Below are positions 24,706 through 33,966 of a stretch of 64,000 bases of DNA, in pieces (the stretch's first letter is position 1; every line of letters starts with the position of its first letter). This DNA comes from Blautia hansenii DSM 20583 (GTDB taxonomy: Bacteria; Bacillota; Clostridia; Lachnospirales; Lachnospiraceae): positions 1,876,001-1,940,000 of the forward strand of contig NZ_CP022413.2 in the NCBI RefSeq assembly GCF_002222595.2. The letters run 5' to 3'. The notes under the pieces are model-generated. The model saw only the letters and a program-made list of their open reading frames with translations, was not told the DNA's origin and did no database searches. Both the position numbers and the translations under genes were made by a program.

Positions 24706-24894
24706 CTACAATCCCATTAAATCTTCTGCAACACTTAAATCAAACTCTTCTTCAAACCAATGCCAGATTTCTTCTCTATGTGTTCCCGCCGGAAACCCGT
24801 TCCATTCTTCTTCAATACATTCTGTTTCTGGATTCATCGGCACATTTCCAAAATCTTTCCATAATTCCTTTGCTTTTGTAATACTTCTTTCCAT
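24706..24894 (-). CDS. Small hypothetical protein
   Basis: 62 aa. MERSITKAKELWKDFGNVPM, then ECIEEEWNGFPAGTHREEIW. The middle pattern (FP.GT.REEIW.WFE) recurs in Firmicutes mobile elements beside the MGLDMYL-type protein. RBS GGAGA. Confidence 0.6.
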   Translation of the reverse strand: MERSITKAKELWKDFGNVPMNPETECIEEEWNGFPAGTHREEIWHWFEEEFDLSVAEDLMGL

Positions 24895-24905
24895 TTTGTA
24901 TTCTC

Positions 24906-25115
24906 CTAATAATTGATTCCGATTTCTCTTGTGAAATGATCAAAATCCCATGAGGTTATATACTCCTCTAAGATTTCTAAAAGCCAATCTTCTTCACAAT
25001 TTAGTGCATCTTCAATAGTTCCTCTGAATGTACTCTCTTCTGCATCACAATCAAAGATGCTTATATTAACATTATCTTGCGTTGTACACATTTCTAAAAA
25101 ATCTCTAATTGACAT
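24906..25115 (-). CDS. Small acidic protein
   Basis: 69 aa. SIRDFLEMCTTQDNVNISIF begins a small alpha/beta domain, with FRGTIEDALNCEEDWLLE as the helical half. Role unknown. Confidence 0.55.
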   Translation of the reverse strand: MSIRDFLEMCTTQDNVNISIFDCDAEESTFRGTIEDALNCEEDWLLEILEEYITSWDFDHFTREIGINY

Positions 25116-25123
25116 TTGATTGT

Positions 25124-25366
25124 TTATACCTCCACTTTAAAAATTGTCCATGTCCATCTATATTCTCCTGCACAGGACTCAACCATTCCAGTCATCTCCT
25201 CAATTACCTTGTGACAACTATCTGATTCAATCATGAATTTTTCTGTTCTGTATGTTTTATTTATATCATGTGTCATGTATTCAACAGCTTCTTTAAGAGA
25301 GTCAAACAACTTATGTTCTACAATTTCGTTGTCATGCTCTGAATAACAAATCATCATATATTTCAT
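25124..25366 (-). CDS. Small hypothetical protein
   Basis: 80 aa from the ATG at 25366 (MKYMMICYSEHDNE), with AGGAGAG at the right distance. Alpha/beta, ends WTWTIFKVEV. Not recognised. Confidence 0.55.
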   Translation of the reverse strand: MKYMMICYSEHDNEIVEHKLFDSLKEAVEYMTHDINKTYRTEKFMIESDSCHKVIEEMTGMVESCAGEYRWTWTIFKVEV

Positions 25367-25380
25367 TTTTAACTCTCCTT

Positions 25381-25983
25381 TCAATGTTGAGTGAACACAA
25401 CTTGTTCTCCCTTTTTCAATACCCAGCAACCACTATCCGTAATTGCACATTCAGTACAATCTCCGTCACACTCAATAGCTTCTTCCATTGCTGTTGTAGT
25501 ACCATCTCTATATCTCACATGAGCTTCTGGAAGATTGTATGGATTTTTCATTTTTAAATTCTTCCAACCACTATAAATAAGATGTAAATTATTAGGTAGT
25601 TCGCCTTTTCTTTCAGATATTTCTTTATTGCACATATCAAACTTCTTAGTGAAACATAAGATTTCGCAATGCTGATGTCTGTTTGCAACGTCTATCATTC
25701 TGTGGATATAATCTTGATCTGGAATATCACCAGATACATGAAATCTAAAAAATCGAGACAACATAATCGTTGCCTCGATTTCTCTCCAGTAAGTTTCTCT
25801 ATCTGATTTATATAAATTCCAATTATGTAAATAAGACTGTCTCACAGAAGGTCGTAGTTTTTCCAATTTATGAGCATAACAGATTTTATTACAATCACAT
25901 TTAATACAAGTCAATAAAGATGGAAAAGATACGCTTGGTATTTTTCCCATCTTTGAATTCCCATTACTAATCTTTACATTCAT
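25381..25983 (-). CDS. Gp88-like phage protein
   Basis: 200 aa. The N-terminus SFPSLLTCIKCDCNKICYAHKLEKLRPS with clustered cysteines, RFFRFHVSGDI, and a further C-rich end (CDGDCTECAITDSGC) match the gene-product-88 family of phages. These proteins have Cys motifs that suggest a metal or Fe-S cluster; biochemical function is unknown. It overlaps the upstream gene by one base, so it is co-translated. Confidence 0.7.
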   Translation of the reverse strand: MNVKISNGNSKMGKIPSVSFPSLLTCIKCDCNKICYAHKLEKLRPSVRQSYLHNWNLYKSDRETYWREIEATIMLSRFFRFHVSGDIPDQDYIHRMIDVANRHQHCEILCFTKKFDMCNKEISERKGELPNNLHLIYSGWKNLKMKNPYNLPEAHVRYRDGTTTAMEEAIECDGDCTECAITDSGCWVLKKGEQVVFTQH

Positions 25984-27338
25984 TATGCAGCCTCCATATT
26001 TAACTTTGCTTCCGGATTTTCTTTAAACAAAAAGGCGTGTTTAAATTTGCTATAATAACCACCTAATTCTTTCATCCAGTGATTGACATTGACATATTCT
26101 TCCTTAGACAGTTTCTCTTTCACTTTTACCAACCAGATTTTACTTCCATCTCTTGTATCCACATCTTCGGAAATATCATATGTATATCTTCTTTTATTAT
26201 TTGACTCCTCATTATTTTTAGCGTTACTAATCTTTGTTTTCACTACCTTTTTCACCTCGTAAGGGGTTTTAACTTCTCTTATTTCGCACCAAGAAATAAA
26301 TCCTTCTTCAATCCATTTAAAGAATTTTTCATTAAAACAATTCCAAGAGTTAGAAGAATTTGCTCTACCTGTGCATTCTTTTGTGCATTTACCATTTAGC
26401 TTATATGCATGATAGTTTTTCTGTCCATTGTATTCTGTCTCATGTATCCTGAATACTTGTCCCTTGTTATGACCATAGTTAAATCTAGTTTTCAGAATAA
26501 AACATTGTCCTTCTTTTAAAACTCCTGTTTCTGTTTCAAAAGGTTTCATTTCCTTTTTGTACTCGGTTACAGTTTTTTCTTCATAAATATAACCATCTCC
26601 ACTTCCAAGCAGTCCACCGCAAGTGGTATCAAATTTATTTATAAGAGCATCAAACTGTTGGCAAAGCTTTGCCTTTTCTGAGATTTCTTTATAGTGATAT
26701 TCAAAAGCATCGTTAAGTCTTTCAGGCTTATAAGAATCTCTATGTTCAAACATAAATTTTTCTTTATATTTTTCTTTACTCAGCTTTCTATAGTCTGATA
26801 AATCTTCCATATATTGACGATATTTATAATAACTATCAATTCCATGAAATTTTAATAATCCATTTCCTTTTGCAATATATACGCCATCTTTTTCAATATG
26901 CCAGTTCATTCTAGGTGGATGTGCCATGTGTCCCGGCATCATACCAACAACTGTATATTTTTCCGTTTCAGTTTCTTTTGCAGCCTTTTGGCGAAGATTT
27001 TCAATCATTTTCTTAGCAGATTCTTCTTCCTGTTCACTCGCTCCTCTTTCAACAGTCATTTGTTCTAGTTTTTCAATTTTAGCTTGGATAGACATATTAA
27101 TTGCAGTACCATTATAATTATATTCTCTGATTTCCTTTGCTTCAGAAGCACCGAATACATCTACACAAAGAACATACCCATTCTTTTCTGCAATTCCATC
27201 CCAATAAGCTGGATCAAAGTAATCTATCATAGCATCACTATTGTCTGGATGATAACCATATACTTTCCATCCGTCCATTGTCATGAGTCTTTCTGCAATT
27301 AATACTTTTACATCTCTATATTCCCAATAATTGCTCAT
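25983..27338 (-). CDS. Large hypothetical protein with C-terminal polyvalent-type domain
   Basis: 451 aa. Begins MSNYWEYRDVKVLIAERLMT; the middle has IEKLEQMTVERGASEQEEES (coiled coil) and GMMPGHMAHPPRMNWHIEKD. The end, LGGYYSKFKHAFLFKENPEA, resembles the terminal segment of polyvalent proteins in phages and plasmids. It starts 4 bases after the reverse transcriptase stop, so both are one transcript. No catalytic motif recognised. Confidence 0.6.
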   Translation of the reverse strand: MSNYWEYRDVKVLIAERLMTMDGWKVYGYHPDNSDAMIDYFDPAYWDGIAEKNGYVLCVDVFGASEAKEIREYNYNGTAINMSIQAKIEKLEQMTVERGASEQEEESAKKMIENLRQKAAKETETEKYTVVGMMPGHMAHPPRMNWHIEKDGVYIAKGNGLLKFHGIDSYYKYRQYMEDLSDYRKLSKEKYKEKFMFEHRDSYKPERLNDAFEYHYKEISEKAKLCQQFDALINKFDTTCGGLLGSGDGYIYEEKTVTEYKKEMKPFETETGVLKEGQCFILKTRFNYGHNKGQVFRIHETEYNGQKNYHAYKLNGKCTKECTGRANSSNSWNCFNEKFFKWIEEGFISWCEIREVKTPYEVKKVVKTKISNAKNNEESNNKRRYTYDISEDVDTRDGSKIWLVKVKEKLSKEEYVNVNHWMKELGGYYSKFKHAFLFKENPEAKLNMEAA

Positions 27339-27342
27339 ATTC

Positions 27343-28623
27343 TTACCTCCACATATTCCTTACAACAGTTTCAAATACTGGTTGAGCCAGCTTTACGTCT
27401 TTAGCTAAACATCCAACAGATATATATTTTTCAATATAACCTGTTTTTGCCTTATTGCTTTTTACATTTCTTCCTGTACCTCTAAGAATTGTTTTATCAG
27501 GAAGATTAGTTACACTTCCTAATCCGCCAATTTTCTTTTTCCCTGTTTCGCAAGCTCGAATACAATCCATAATAAAACCATTTAATTCATTGATATCTTT
27601 TTCTACATTTATAATACTTAAACATGATGTAGCCCAGTTAAATTCTCCTTCGTAAAGGAATTTTGTAATTGCATTTTTTGCTTGTTTGCTAGAACATTTT
27701 CGTCTTTTAATGCTTCTTTTTTCAACTTCCTTTTGAAATTTTTTCACTCTTGTTCCACTTAGAGTTATTTGATTTCCCTTAATCAAAAATCCTAAGAATT
27801 TAAACCATTTATCAGAATACAAAGGTTCTACTTTCTTAGGATTTAAAGTGACTCCATATTTACTTATAATGTTGTTCATGTCTGTAATAACATTTTCAAC
27901 ATGATTATCAATGACAACTGTATCATCACTATATCTATAATAAATTTCATATTTATTTGCCATATATTCATCAAGTTCATATAAGCAAGCGTTAGCTAAA
28001 AAAGATGCTACAGCACATCCTTGCTTCAACCCTTGATACCTTGCTTCAAGTTTACCTTGCAGGTTGAAATATAAATCTTGATGATAATATCTTCTAAGAA
28101 GATTAATAACAGGTTCTGTATCTTTTTTAAATCCTAATCTTTTTTCCAATACGTCAAATATATTATCAATGACTTCAATATTTACTGTGTCAAAATATTT
28201 AGAAAAATCTGATTTATAACCAATAATTCCTTGTTTATTAAGACTTACAATTTTCTGAGACACTTCCAATACTACTTTTTGTGTTGATGTGCCTTTTTGA
28301 TATGATTTACAATTTGGATGTACCATATCTTTAAACAAATCACAAAGACAGTCATTTATTAAAGTAAGTACAATTCTATCTAAAGCTTCATTTACGTATA
28401 CTTCTCTAAATTCTCCCGGCTTATCTTTTGGAATTCGTGCTATATGAGGAGGAAAAATGTTGTATTGATTGCTTAAAATATCAGCAAACAATTTTTCTCT
28501 TTTCTCTTCAAAACAATACTCATGCAATACATCTAAACGTATTCCCTTTTCCGTTGCATGGTTAATTAATTCCTGCCATCTGTCAAATTCAAACATCATT
28601 TTTAATAATTTGCTTACTTTCAT
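27343..28623 (-). CDS. Reverse transcriptase of unassigned group
   Basis: 426 aa. RT motifs in order: IARIPKDKPGEFREV (R1/R2), GYKSDFSKYFDTV (first catalytic Asp), QGLKQGCAVASFLANACLYE (motif 4), YYRYSDDTVV (YSDD catalytic box), LNPKKVEPLY and KWFKFLGF. The C-terminal 130 residues are a basic domain with IGGLGSVTNLPDKTILRGTG. It lacks a maturase/HNH (group II intron) domain and I see no retron VTG motif. A 314-base structured intergenic region lies directly upstream on the same strand, and a 451-aa gene follows. RBS AAAGGAAAA. Confidence 0.88.
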   Translation of the reverse strand: MKVSKLLKMMFEFDRWQELINHATEKGIRLDVLHEYCFEEKREKLFADILSNQYNIFPPHIARIPKDKPGEFREVYVNEALDRIVLTLINDCLCDLFKDMVHPNCKSYQKGTSTQKVVLEVSQKIVSLNKQGIIGYKSDFSKYFDTVNIEVIDNIFDVLEKRLGFKKDTEPVINLLRRYYHQDLYFNLQGKLEARYQGLKQGCAVASFLANACLYELDEYMANKYEIYYRYSDDTVVIDNHVENVITDMNNIISKYGVTLNPKKVEPLYSDKWFKFLGFLIKGNQITLSGTRVKKFQKEVEKRSIKRRKCSSKQAKNAITKFLYEGEFNWATSCLSIINVEKDINELNGFIMDCIRACETGKKKIGGLGSVTNLPDKTILRGTGRNVKSNKAKTGYIEKYISVGCLAKDVKLAQPVFETVVRNMWR

Positions 28624-28679
28624 ACCATTTTCCTTTCCGACAAACTAAATATCTGGTGCATTACTTTATTTTTTTGATT

Positions 28680-28904
28680 TAGCATCGCTGCAGCTTCAGT
28701 TGGCTGACAGAAGCAGCGAGACTATTAAATCATATATTCCATTTGCCTTACTCTCTGCACAGAGAGTTTGATAATTTATGTTGTATGGAGCATTTCTTTA
28801 TATTTATGATGTATTACAACCAGGGATGAAGCATCTCCTCTCTAGCATGGGCTAGCTAAGGAGGCGATGGAAATACCGGGTTGTAAATAATAAAAATACA
28901 ACAT
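28680..28904 (-). ncRNA. Structured RNA upstream of the reverse transcriptase
   Basis: Three hairpin units on the minus strand. Unit 1: outer stem ATGTTGTAT/ATACAACAT (28904-28778), inner stem TTACAACC/GGTTGTAA, then CATC/GATG and CTAGC/GCTAG arms. Unit 2: CTCTCT/AGAGAG. Unit 3: TCGCTGC/GCAGCGA with an inner TTCAG/CTGA stem. The region is non-coding in all frames of useful length. Position and structure resemble an RT-associated template or primer RNA, but no retron msr/msd features are certain. Confidence 0.55.
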
Positions 28905-28937
28905 CTATTATCAATTCCCTTGCTCTAGGGTTGTATC

Positions 28938-29783
28938 TTATTTTCGCTTACAAATAGACTTTACTAAGTCAAAATCATTATAATCAATAGTTTCAAGCAT
29001 CAGTGCATGTAATCTCCATAATTCTCCTATGCGTGAATATCTTGTAGTTATTCTATTTAATTCAAAATAGCTTTCTTTTTTAGCGCACAATGGCAACATG
29101 CAATCATGATACAAAATCATGTTCTGTAAGCTATAATATGCACCAGCAGCTTTATAAGCATCTTTCCATTCCTGACACTTTCTCTCTCTATTATTGATAT
29201 GATTTAAAATCCCCGTCTTAATAAAGCTATCTAACAATACATACATAGAATGATAATCATTACGCTTGCGAGATATCATCAGAGAATATGTTCTTTCTGC
29301 TTCTTCTAAAATTCTATTTACTGTATCACTAAAATATCCTCTAAAATAAGCAATATTCTTTCTAAAACTTGCTAATGCATGATTACATGTTTTCAAAACA
29401 ACATCTTGGGTAAAAAACAATTTTCTGATTGTATATTCTTCAGATGCGCTGTTTCTCTTTTTCATCTTATCCAACACTTTCAGTTCGTCCATAAGCACAG
29501 TAAACTGATATTTATAATCATATTTAAGTCTCATGTATCTTTCCCATCCTGCGTCAAATCTTCTGTCATTTGGATCGTATACTAACTCTGTAAGCATTTT
29601 CCAAGTTTGAGCGAGCACCCATCTTCTAAATGTTTTATGTTCCACTGTGCCCTGCTCTACATTTCTCTTTGCTAAGTCTAAGAATTCATTCAAATCCTTT
29701 CCATCAATATTAATACTAAATTTACTTGTATCAATACCCTGCTCTTCCAACTGTTTAATCATTTCGCTTAAAGATGTTTTCAT
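28938..29783 (-). CDS. Hypothetical helical protein
   Basis: 281 aa, almost all helical, basic, with many aromatic and Arg residues (FRRWVLAQTWKMLTELVYDP, RFDAGWERYMRLKYDYKYQF). No enzyme motif. It precedes the structured RNA and the RT and may be an accessory of that locus. Confidence 0.6.
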   Translation of the reverse strand: MKTSLSEMIKQLEEQGIDTSKFSINIDGKDLNEFLDLAKRNVEQGTVEHKTFRRWVLAQTWKMLTELVYDPNDRRFDAGWERYMRLKYDYKYQFTVLMDELKVLDKMKKRNSASEEYTIRKLFFTQDVVLKTCNHALASFRKNIAYFRGYFSDTVNRILEEAERTYSLMISRKRNDYHSMYVLLDSFIKTGILNHINNRERKCQEWKDAYKAAGAYYSLQNMILYHDCMLPLCAKKESYFELNRITTRYSRIGELWRLHALMLETIDYNDFDLVKSICKRK

Positions 29784-29829
29784 AATTTCATTCTCCTTTT
29801 ATTATATATAAATTTAAATTACTACCTAT

Positions 29830-30312
29830 TTAAATAACCCACTGTTTCAATACAATACATTCTCTATCGTATTTATTTACCCAATACCAATGGTCTTCCC
29901 TTTCCCATTTCAACCAGCCTTGAAGACCTGCTAACAGGATGTAACCTTCTAAAACTGCACAAGCCATATATCTTGGATGATTTAGTACCATATCTTCCTC
30001 TGAGATTAGCTCGATTGGTAAAGCTTTGAATACACTTTTTCTATCATCCCATTTCTTATCTGGAATAGAATACTTATATAATTCATAAAGCATACGAACA
30101 CAATTCCACGGTTCGCTTTTAATTTCTTCTATCTCATTTCCTTCATAAAAATAACCATCCAAATCGGATGGCTCAATAAGAATATTTTCACTGGAATATA
30201 TTCCATTTTTAATTACTTCTCTTCCGTTAATGACCAGAGTTTTATCTTGCAGGGAAATTTTATAACTTCCGTTTTTGGCTGCATTTAACAATTTTTTAAA
30301 AACACTTGTCAC
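29830..30312 (-). CDS. Hypothetical protein
   Basis: 160 aa. Begins MTSVFKKLLNAAKNGSYKIS, with LVINGREVIKNGIYSSEN (beta) and a Trp-rich helical end. Not recognised. Confidence 0.55.
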   Translation of the reverse strand: MTSVFKKLLNAAKNGSYKISLQDKTLVINGREVIKNGIYSSENILIEPSDLDGYFYEGNEIEEIKSEPWNCVRMLYELYKYSIPDKKWDDRKSVFKALPIELISEEDMVLNHPRYMACAVLEGYILLAGLQGWLKWEREDHWYWVNKYDRECIVLKQWVI

Positions 30313-30337
30313 TTTAATTTCTCCCTTCGTATATTGA

Positions 30338-31180
30338 TTAAAATTCTAACAAGTATGCACGACTTGGAAGCTGTTCTTCTGGTTTTACTTCTGTATTGTT
30401 TACTTCTGATACCATCTCACTTAAAACGGATAAATCAAATTCTCCGTTATCCGGTATGATAATCATCTCATGTACAGATGAAGGTAAAACATAAAGTCTA
30501 GCGACACCTTTCTTCTGTGCAAATTCTTTCAATGCTTTTTCATTCAAAATCGCACTTGCACCTTTCATTTTGTCAGAATTGGAAATCACATACATCATAT
30601 CGTCTTCTTCCTCTTCTACTGGTGCTCCGATTAATTCACTCATCATCTGAGACATTCCAACAATATGAGTTTCTTCGCAGATATGCTTATAAGCTATTTT
30701 CCATGCTTCTTCCTCACTAATATTCCATTGTTTTAAATGACAAGTTTCAATTTTCATAGAATAACTTTCATCTTCTTTTCCATTTTCCATTAGTAACAAG
30801 TATGCCTCCATTCCTGTAAAATTATCTAAATCATGTTTTACTAAATTTTCATCTGAAGATTTTTGAATTGCAATACTTAAATGTTTCATTACCCAGTCAC
30901 GATTCATTAAATAGCGTATCCATCTCCTTCTTTGAATTTCCATTTTCATACAGTCCTTGCTATTTTCGTACACCTTAATAAATTCATCTACTACTTCTTC
31001 TAGTGTCTTTTTACGTTTATCTGCCTCTTGTATCATCTGTTCTGTATATATTAACGGATTTACGTCTTTTTCATCATGTACTAAAATGCCTTTACATATT
31101 ACTCCATTTTTTACAGTATCTTTCATTTCCACATTAAATCCCTTTACTTCTAACTCTCTAATGATATCTTCTCTTGTCAT
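30338..31180 (-). CDS. Phage-type DUF5688-like hypothetical protein
   Basis: 280 aa. TREDIIRELEVKGFNVEMKD then KNGVICKGILVHDEKDVNPL and YTEQMIQEADKRKKTLEE..., and later MYVISNSDKMKGASAILNEK with RLYVLPSSVHEMIIIPDN. This follows the layout of DUF5688-family proteins widespread in Lachnospiraceae and their phages. Function unknown. Confidence 0.7.
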   Translation of the reverse strand: MTREDIIRELEVKGFNVEMKDTVKNGVICKGILVHDEKDVNPLIYTEQMIQEADKRKKTLEEVVDEFIKVYENSKDCMKMEIQRRRWIRYLMNRDWVMKHLSIAIQKSSDENLVKHDLDNFTGMEAYLLLMENGKEDESYSMKIETCHLKQWNISEEEAWKIAYKHICEETHIVGMSQMMSELIGAPVEEEEDDMMYVISNSDKMKGASAILNEKALKEFAQKKGVARLYVLPSSVHEMIIIPDNGEFDLSVLSEMVSEVNNTEVKPEEQLPSRAYLLEF

Positions 31181-31231
31181 GCTTCTTTTCCCCTTTACTT
31201 TTTATATTTGTTTTTTGTAGTAGTCCTATCT

Positions 31232-31562
31232 CGACACATTTCTATATTGTAGTGATGCTATGCTACTGCTTAGGCGTATTGATACGCCTTGCTGTAGGAT
31301 AAGTTAAAATATAATAGGCTTACTATTAGATTATTAGATAAGTGTTCTGCAACAACACATTTCTTAATTCTATTGATATTTGTATGCAGGGTAGAAGCAG
31401 TGGTGCTTCTATCCTGACATGAAATTAAATCATTCAGTTTACTTATCATTTCGCTTGTGCCAACGATTGATATAGCAGTTCTGTTACAACACATTTCTTT
31501 ATGGAATTGATGTAATTCATGATCCGGAGGCATGAATGGGTGATATGCCTCCGGATCATGAA
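31232..31562. repeat. Hairpin modules sharing a CATTTCTTTAT box
   Basis: Three copies of a box (31237, 31358 and 31492 on the plus strand: CATTTCTWWAT) are each followed by a different perfect or near-perfect hairpin: AGGCGTAT/ATACGCCT (31272-31289), CAGGGTAGAAGCA/TGCTTCTATCCTG (31387-31416) and an 18-bp stem beginning TTCATGATCCGG (31516-31562). A fourth copy of the box is at 28791 inside the RNA upstream of the RT. An 87-codon open frame crosses the region but has no RBS and is probably accidental. Confidence 0.6.
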
Positions 31563-31611
31563 TGGTAAATACAACAGCTTTGCTATATACGGAATGTGCC
31601 TTCCCTTTATA

Positions 31612-31869
31612 TTAAATAATGATGATTTTATTTGTAAGCATAATATAAAAACTTAACAATAATGGTAAAATAAAAGCTCCATCACCACATAATATTGCAA
31701 TGATAGAGCATAAAGATAAACCAAATCCTATACATTTTTGCTTGATAAGTTTTTTCCTTTTATATCTGTTTTTCATTTGCCTTTTCGCTATAAATTCTGG
31801 ATACAATATTTCTCTTGCCTGTTCTAATGTGTAGTAGTCATATTCTGCCACAACTTGTGATTGTTTCAT
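31612..31869 (-). CDS. Small membrane protein
   Basis: 85 aa. Soluble basic N-terminus (ILYPEFIAKRQMKNRYKRKK) and two hydrophobic helices (CIGFGLSLCSIIAIL; FILPLLLSFYIML). Its ATG overlaps the stop of the upstream gene. Confidence 0.55.
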   Translation of the reverse strand: MKQSQVVAEYDYYTLEQAREILYPEFIAKRQMKNRYKRKKLIKQKCIGFGLSLCSIIAILCGDGAFILPLLLSFYIMLTNKIIII

Positions 31870-32156
31870 TCTTCTACCTCTACTAAGCTATAGTGATATA
31901 TTACATTACACATGCTTTCAATTTCGCTTATAGGAAGTTTCAAAAACTGTTCTACATCATTGGAAACTATTCCAGAAGCTTGATATGTAGTGCTATCTCT
32001 CACTTCAAGGCAATTATAAAGAATCTTTCCACGTTCACAGATTAATGTTTCTTGTCTGTAAATATCATCTATATTTGTTTCCTTTTCGCAAGCTGTGTAA
32101 TGTTCTTTGCCATAAGAAGTAATATCTCTTTTAAATTCTTTAATAAAATCTTTCAT
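31866..32156 (-). CDS. Hypothetical protein
   Basis: 96 aa, acidic. MKDFIKEFKRDITSYGKEHY, then ETLICERGKILYNCLEVRD. Not recognised. Confidence 0.55.
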   Translation of the reverse strand: MKDFIKEFKRDITSYGKEHYTACEKETNIDDIYRQETLICERGKILYNCLEVRDSTTYQASGIVSNDVEQFLKLPISEIESMCNVIYHYSLVEVEE

Positions 32157-32174
32157 ATATTAATTCTCCATTAT

Positions 32175-33044
32175 TTATGCCATTTTAGAAATACTTTTCC
32201 CTTTTGCTGCATCCAATAAATAGTTTGATAACGCTAACTCTACATCATGAGATGGATAAGCAATAAGAGCTGATGCACACAAATTCAAAGGAGTAGTTTC
32301 AGACATAGCTTTTATCATTCTTTGCTTTGTCAAATCATCTGGCTTAAAAGAATATACTCTCTTTAATGCTCTAAAAGTTCGTGAGTCAAATGCTCTTATT
32401 TGATTTTTCCATCCGGCACTTTCAATAATATCAAAAATCCATATCAAACCTTTTTCTCCATATTGATTAAGAATTCCTTTTGCAGTGGTAATACTACCTA
32501 TTTGTGTATCACTTGCTTTTGCCTTTGTACCAATTCTCACTCCATATTCGTTGCAAATCTTAGTCAAAGTAACATCTTCATATTTCCCAGCAGCTAATCC
32601 AGCTTTATATCTATCGTATGGGGTAAGCTTACTTCTATTGTCATCTTGTGTCAGGAAAATATCAATTTCGCTTTCATAATCACTCTGGAATAATTCAGCT
32701 CCAATATATTCCCTATGCATCAGCATGTGAGCGTAAATCCTGTGTTGTCCTGCTGGACAATAAAAACGTCCATCTCTGTAATTCAGTTTAATTGGATCAT
32801 AAGCAGCTTCGATAAAATTAGCAGCAATTTCGCTTGCTTTTGCTTTTGAAAAAGTTTCTGTTCTCTGGTAGCTGTCATCAATATAAATTAAACATAATGG
32901 AACATTTGCCATAATTTTATTGCCAACTTTATTATGGCTTGCAATATTAAAAAGTCTTTCTACATCGCCTTGAATTGTTTCTTCTGTTAAACCTAATGCT
33001 AAACGCATTTTATCTAATTCATTATTTACAATTATTCTTTTCAT
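32175..33044 (-). CDS. ParB/Srx-fold (DUF6551-like) protein
   Basis: 289 aa. The N-terminal domain contains IDDSYQRTETFSKAKASEIA, DPIKLNYRDGRFYCPAGQHR, the ParB-like nuclease pattern ending in the GQHR phosphate/nucleotide-binding motif, as in DUF6551. The C-terminal half is helical. Could act in partition, in DNA nicking or as a regulator; the sequence does not tell which. Intact length. Confidence 0.78.
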   Translation of the reverse strand: MKRIIVNNELDKMRLALGLTEETIQGDVERLFNIASHNKVGNKIMANVPLCLIYIDDSYQRTETFSKAKASEIAANFIEAAYDPIKLNYRDGRFYCPAGQHRIYAHMLMHREYIGAELFQSDYESEIDIFLTQDDNRSKLTPYDRYKAGLAAGKYEDVTLTKICNEYGVRIGTKAKASDTQIGSITTAKGILNQYGEKGLIWIFDIIESAGWKNQIRAFDSRTFRALKRVYSFKPDDLTKQRMIKAMSETTPLNLCASALIAYPSHDVELALSNYLLDAAKGKSISKMA

Positions 33045-33071
33045 AACTATATCCCTTTCAATTACTTTTAA

Positions 33072-33419
33072 TTACATTGCTACTTCCTGAGCAAAGAAAT
33101 GATTATCCTTTCTGTTATAATGATAGCAAGTTACATGAATTCCATAGCTATAACATACATTCAAAAAACTAATTAACATACTTGAAAAACCTGTCATATA
33201 TAAATTGATATGCACTTTGTAAGTTTCTGGTTTGAAAAAGAAATTTCGCTTTTTGAAACCTTTTGAATGCAAAATATCCAGAAGTTTGATTTCTGCTTTA
33301 TTTTCCAATGCTACAATTTCAGTTATGTCAGGTGTATAATCAAAAATATAACCATCAATAGCTTCTGGAATATTGTAAGTGTATTTACTTTGAGACAATG
33401 CAAGAGTTAATGTTTTCAT
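33072..33419 (-). CDS. Hypothetical protein
   Basis: 115 aa. MKTLTLALSQSKYTYNIPEA then a mixed alpha/beta body with VHINLYMTGFSSMLISFLNV. Not recognised. Confidence 0.55.
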   Translation of the reverse strand: MKTLTLALSQSKYTYNIPEAIDGYIFDYTPDITEIVALENKAEIKLLDILHSKGFKKRNFFFKPETYKVHINLYMTGFSSMLISFLNVCYSYGIHVTCYHYNRKDNHFFAQEVAM

Positions 33420-33448
33420 TTTCCTTTTCCTCCTTTCTTTTATAATTC

Positions 33449-33483
33449 AATAAAACCCACAAACAAATTTCCGTTTATGGGTT
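33449..33483 (-). terminator. Rho-independent terminator
   Basis: Minus-strand stem AACCCATAAAC/GTTTGTGGGTT followed by TTATTG. Between the genes at 33505 and 33419. Confidence 0.6.
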
Positions 33484-33504
33484 CAATCAATTATAAAAGA
33501 TATT

Positions 33505-33966
33505 TTATTTTTTAATAGTGTATATATTTCCATCCTTAGTAGTGATATGTATTTCTGTTTCCGTTTCTTCTACGCTTTGGATTTCATTAAATCCCACGTA
33601 GTTTTTAAATTTTGGAGCATAAATATTTTGGGTTTGCGTTGCATAAAGTTCATTTCCGTTTGCTAGAGACAATGCAATTTCTGTTCCGTCTGTGTTCCAA
33701 TCTACAATATCTCTAATATCAATTATGAGATTGTCTTCTAATTTCTCTTTTGAGATATTAAGCTGCTGATTATCGACAGTCAGTATTATGCTATTTTCCG
33801 TTGTTTCAATATATTCAACATCAAATCCCCTTAATTGGTTATGACTATAATGCCTGAATGTGAAGAGTGTAAAATTCAATAATAGTAAAATAACGCCTGT
33901 TAATATTGTTAAAATAAAACAAGCCTTTTGAAATTTCTTTGTTACTATTTCATCATTATCATACAT
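33505..33966 (-). CDS. Membrane-anchored hypothetical protein
   Basis: 153 aa from the ATG at 33966 (MYDNDEIVTKK), preceded by GGAG. One transmembrane helix (CFILTILTGVILLLLNFTLF) and an outside beta-rich domain of about 100 residues. The start overlaps the upstream stop by 8 bases. Confidence 0.6.
   Translation of the reverse strand: MYDNDEIVTKKFQKACFILTILTGVILLLLNFTLFTFRHYSHNQLRGFDVEYIETTENSIILTVDNQQLNISKEKLEDNLIIDIRDIVDWNTDGTEIALSLANGNELYATQTQNIYAPKFKNYVGFNEIQSVEETETEIHITTKDGNIYTIKK

Noticed and set aside
27343..28623. Calling the RT a group II intron maturase or a DGR RT
   Set aside because: No maturase or HNH domain and no intron domain V nearby; motif 4 (KQGCAVAS) and the long basic C-terminus do not match the DGR pattern I know, and no template repeat was found beside it.
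28680..28904. Calling the RT-upstream RNA a retron msr-msd
   Set aside because: No clear branching G context or RT VTG motif; structure is compatible with other RNA classes.
31270..31533. 87-codon minus-strand open frame
   Set aside because: No RBS, and it runs through three hairpins and repeated boxes; better explained as non-coding.
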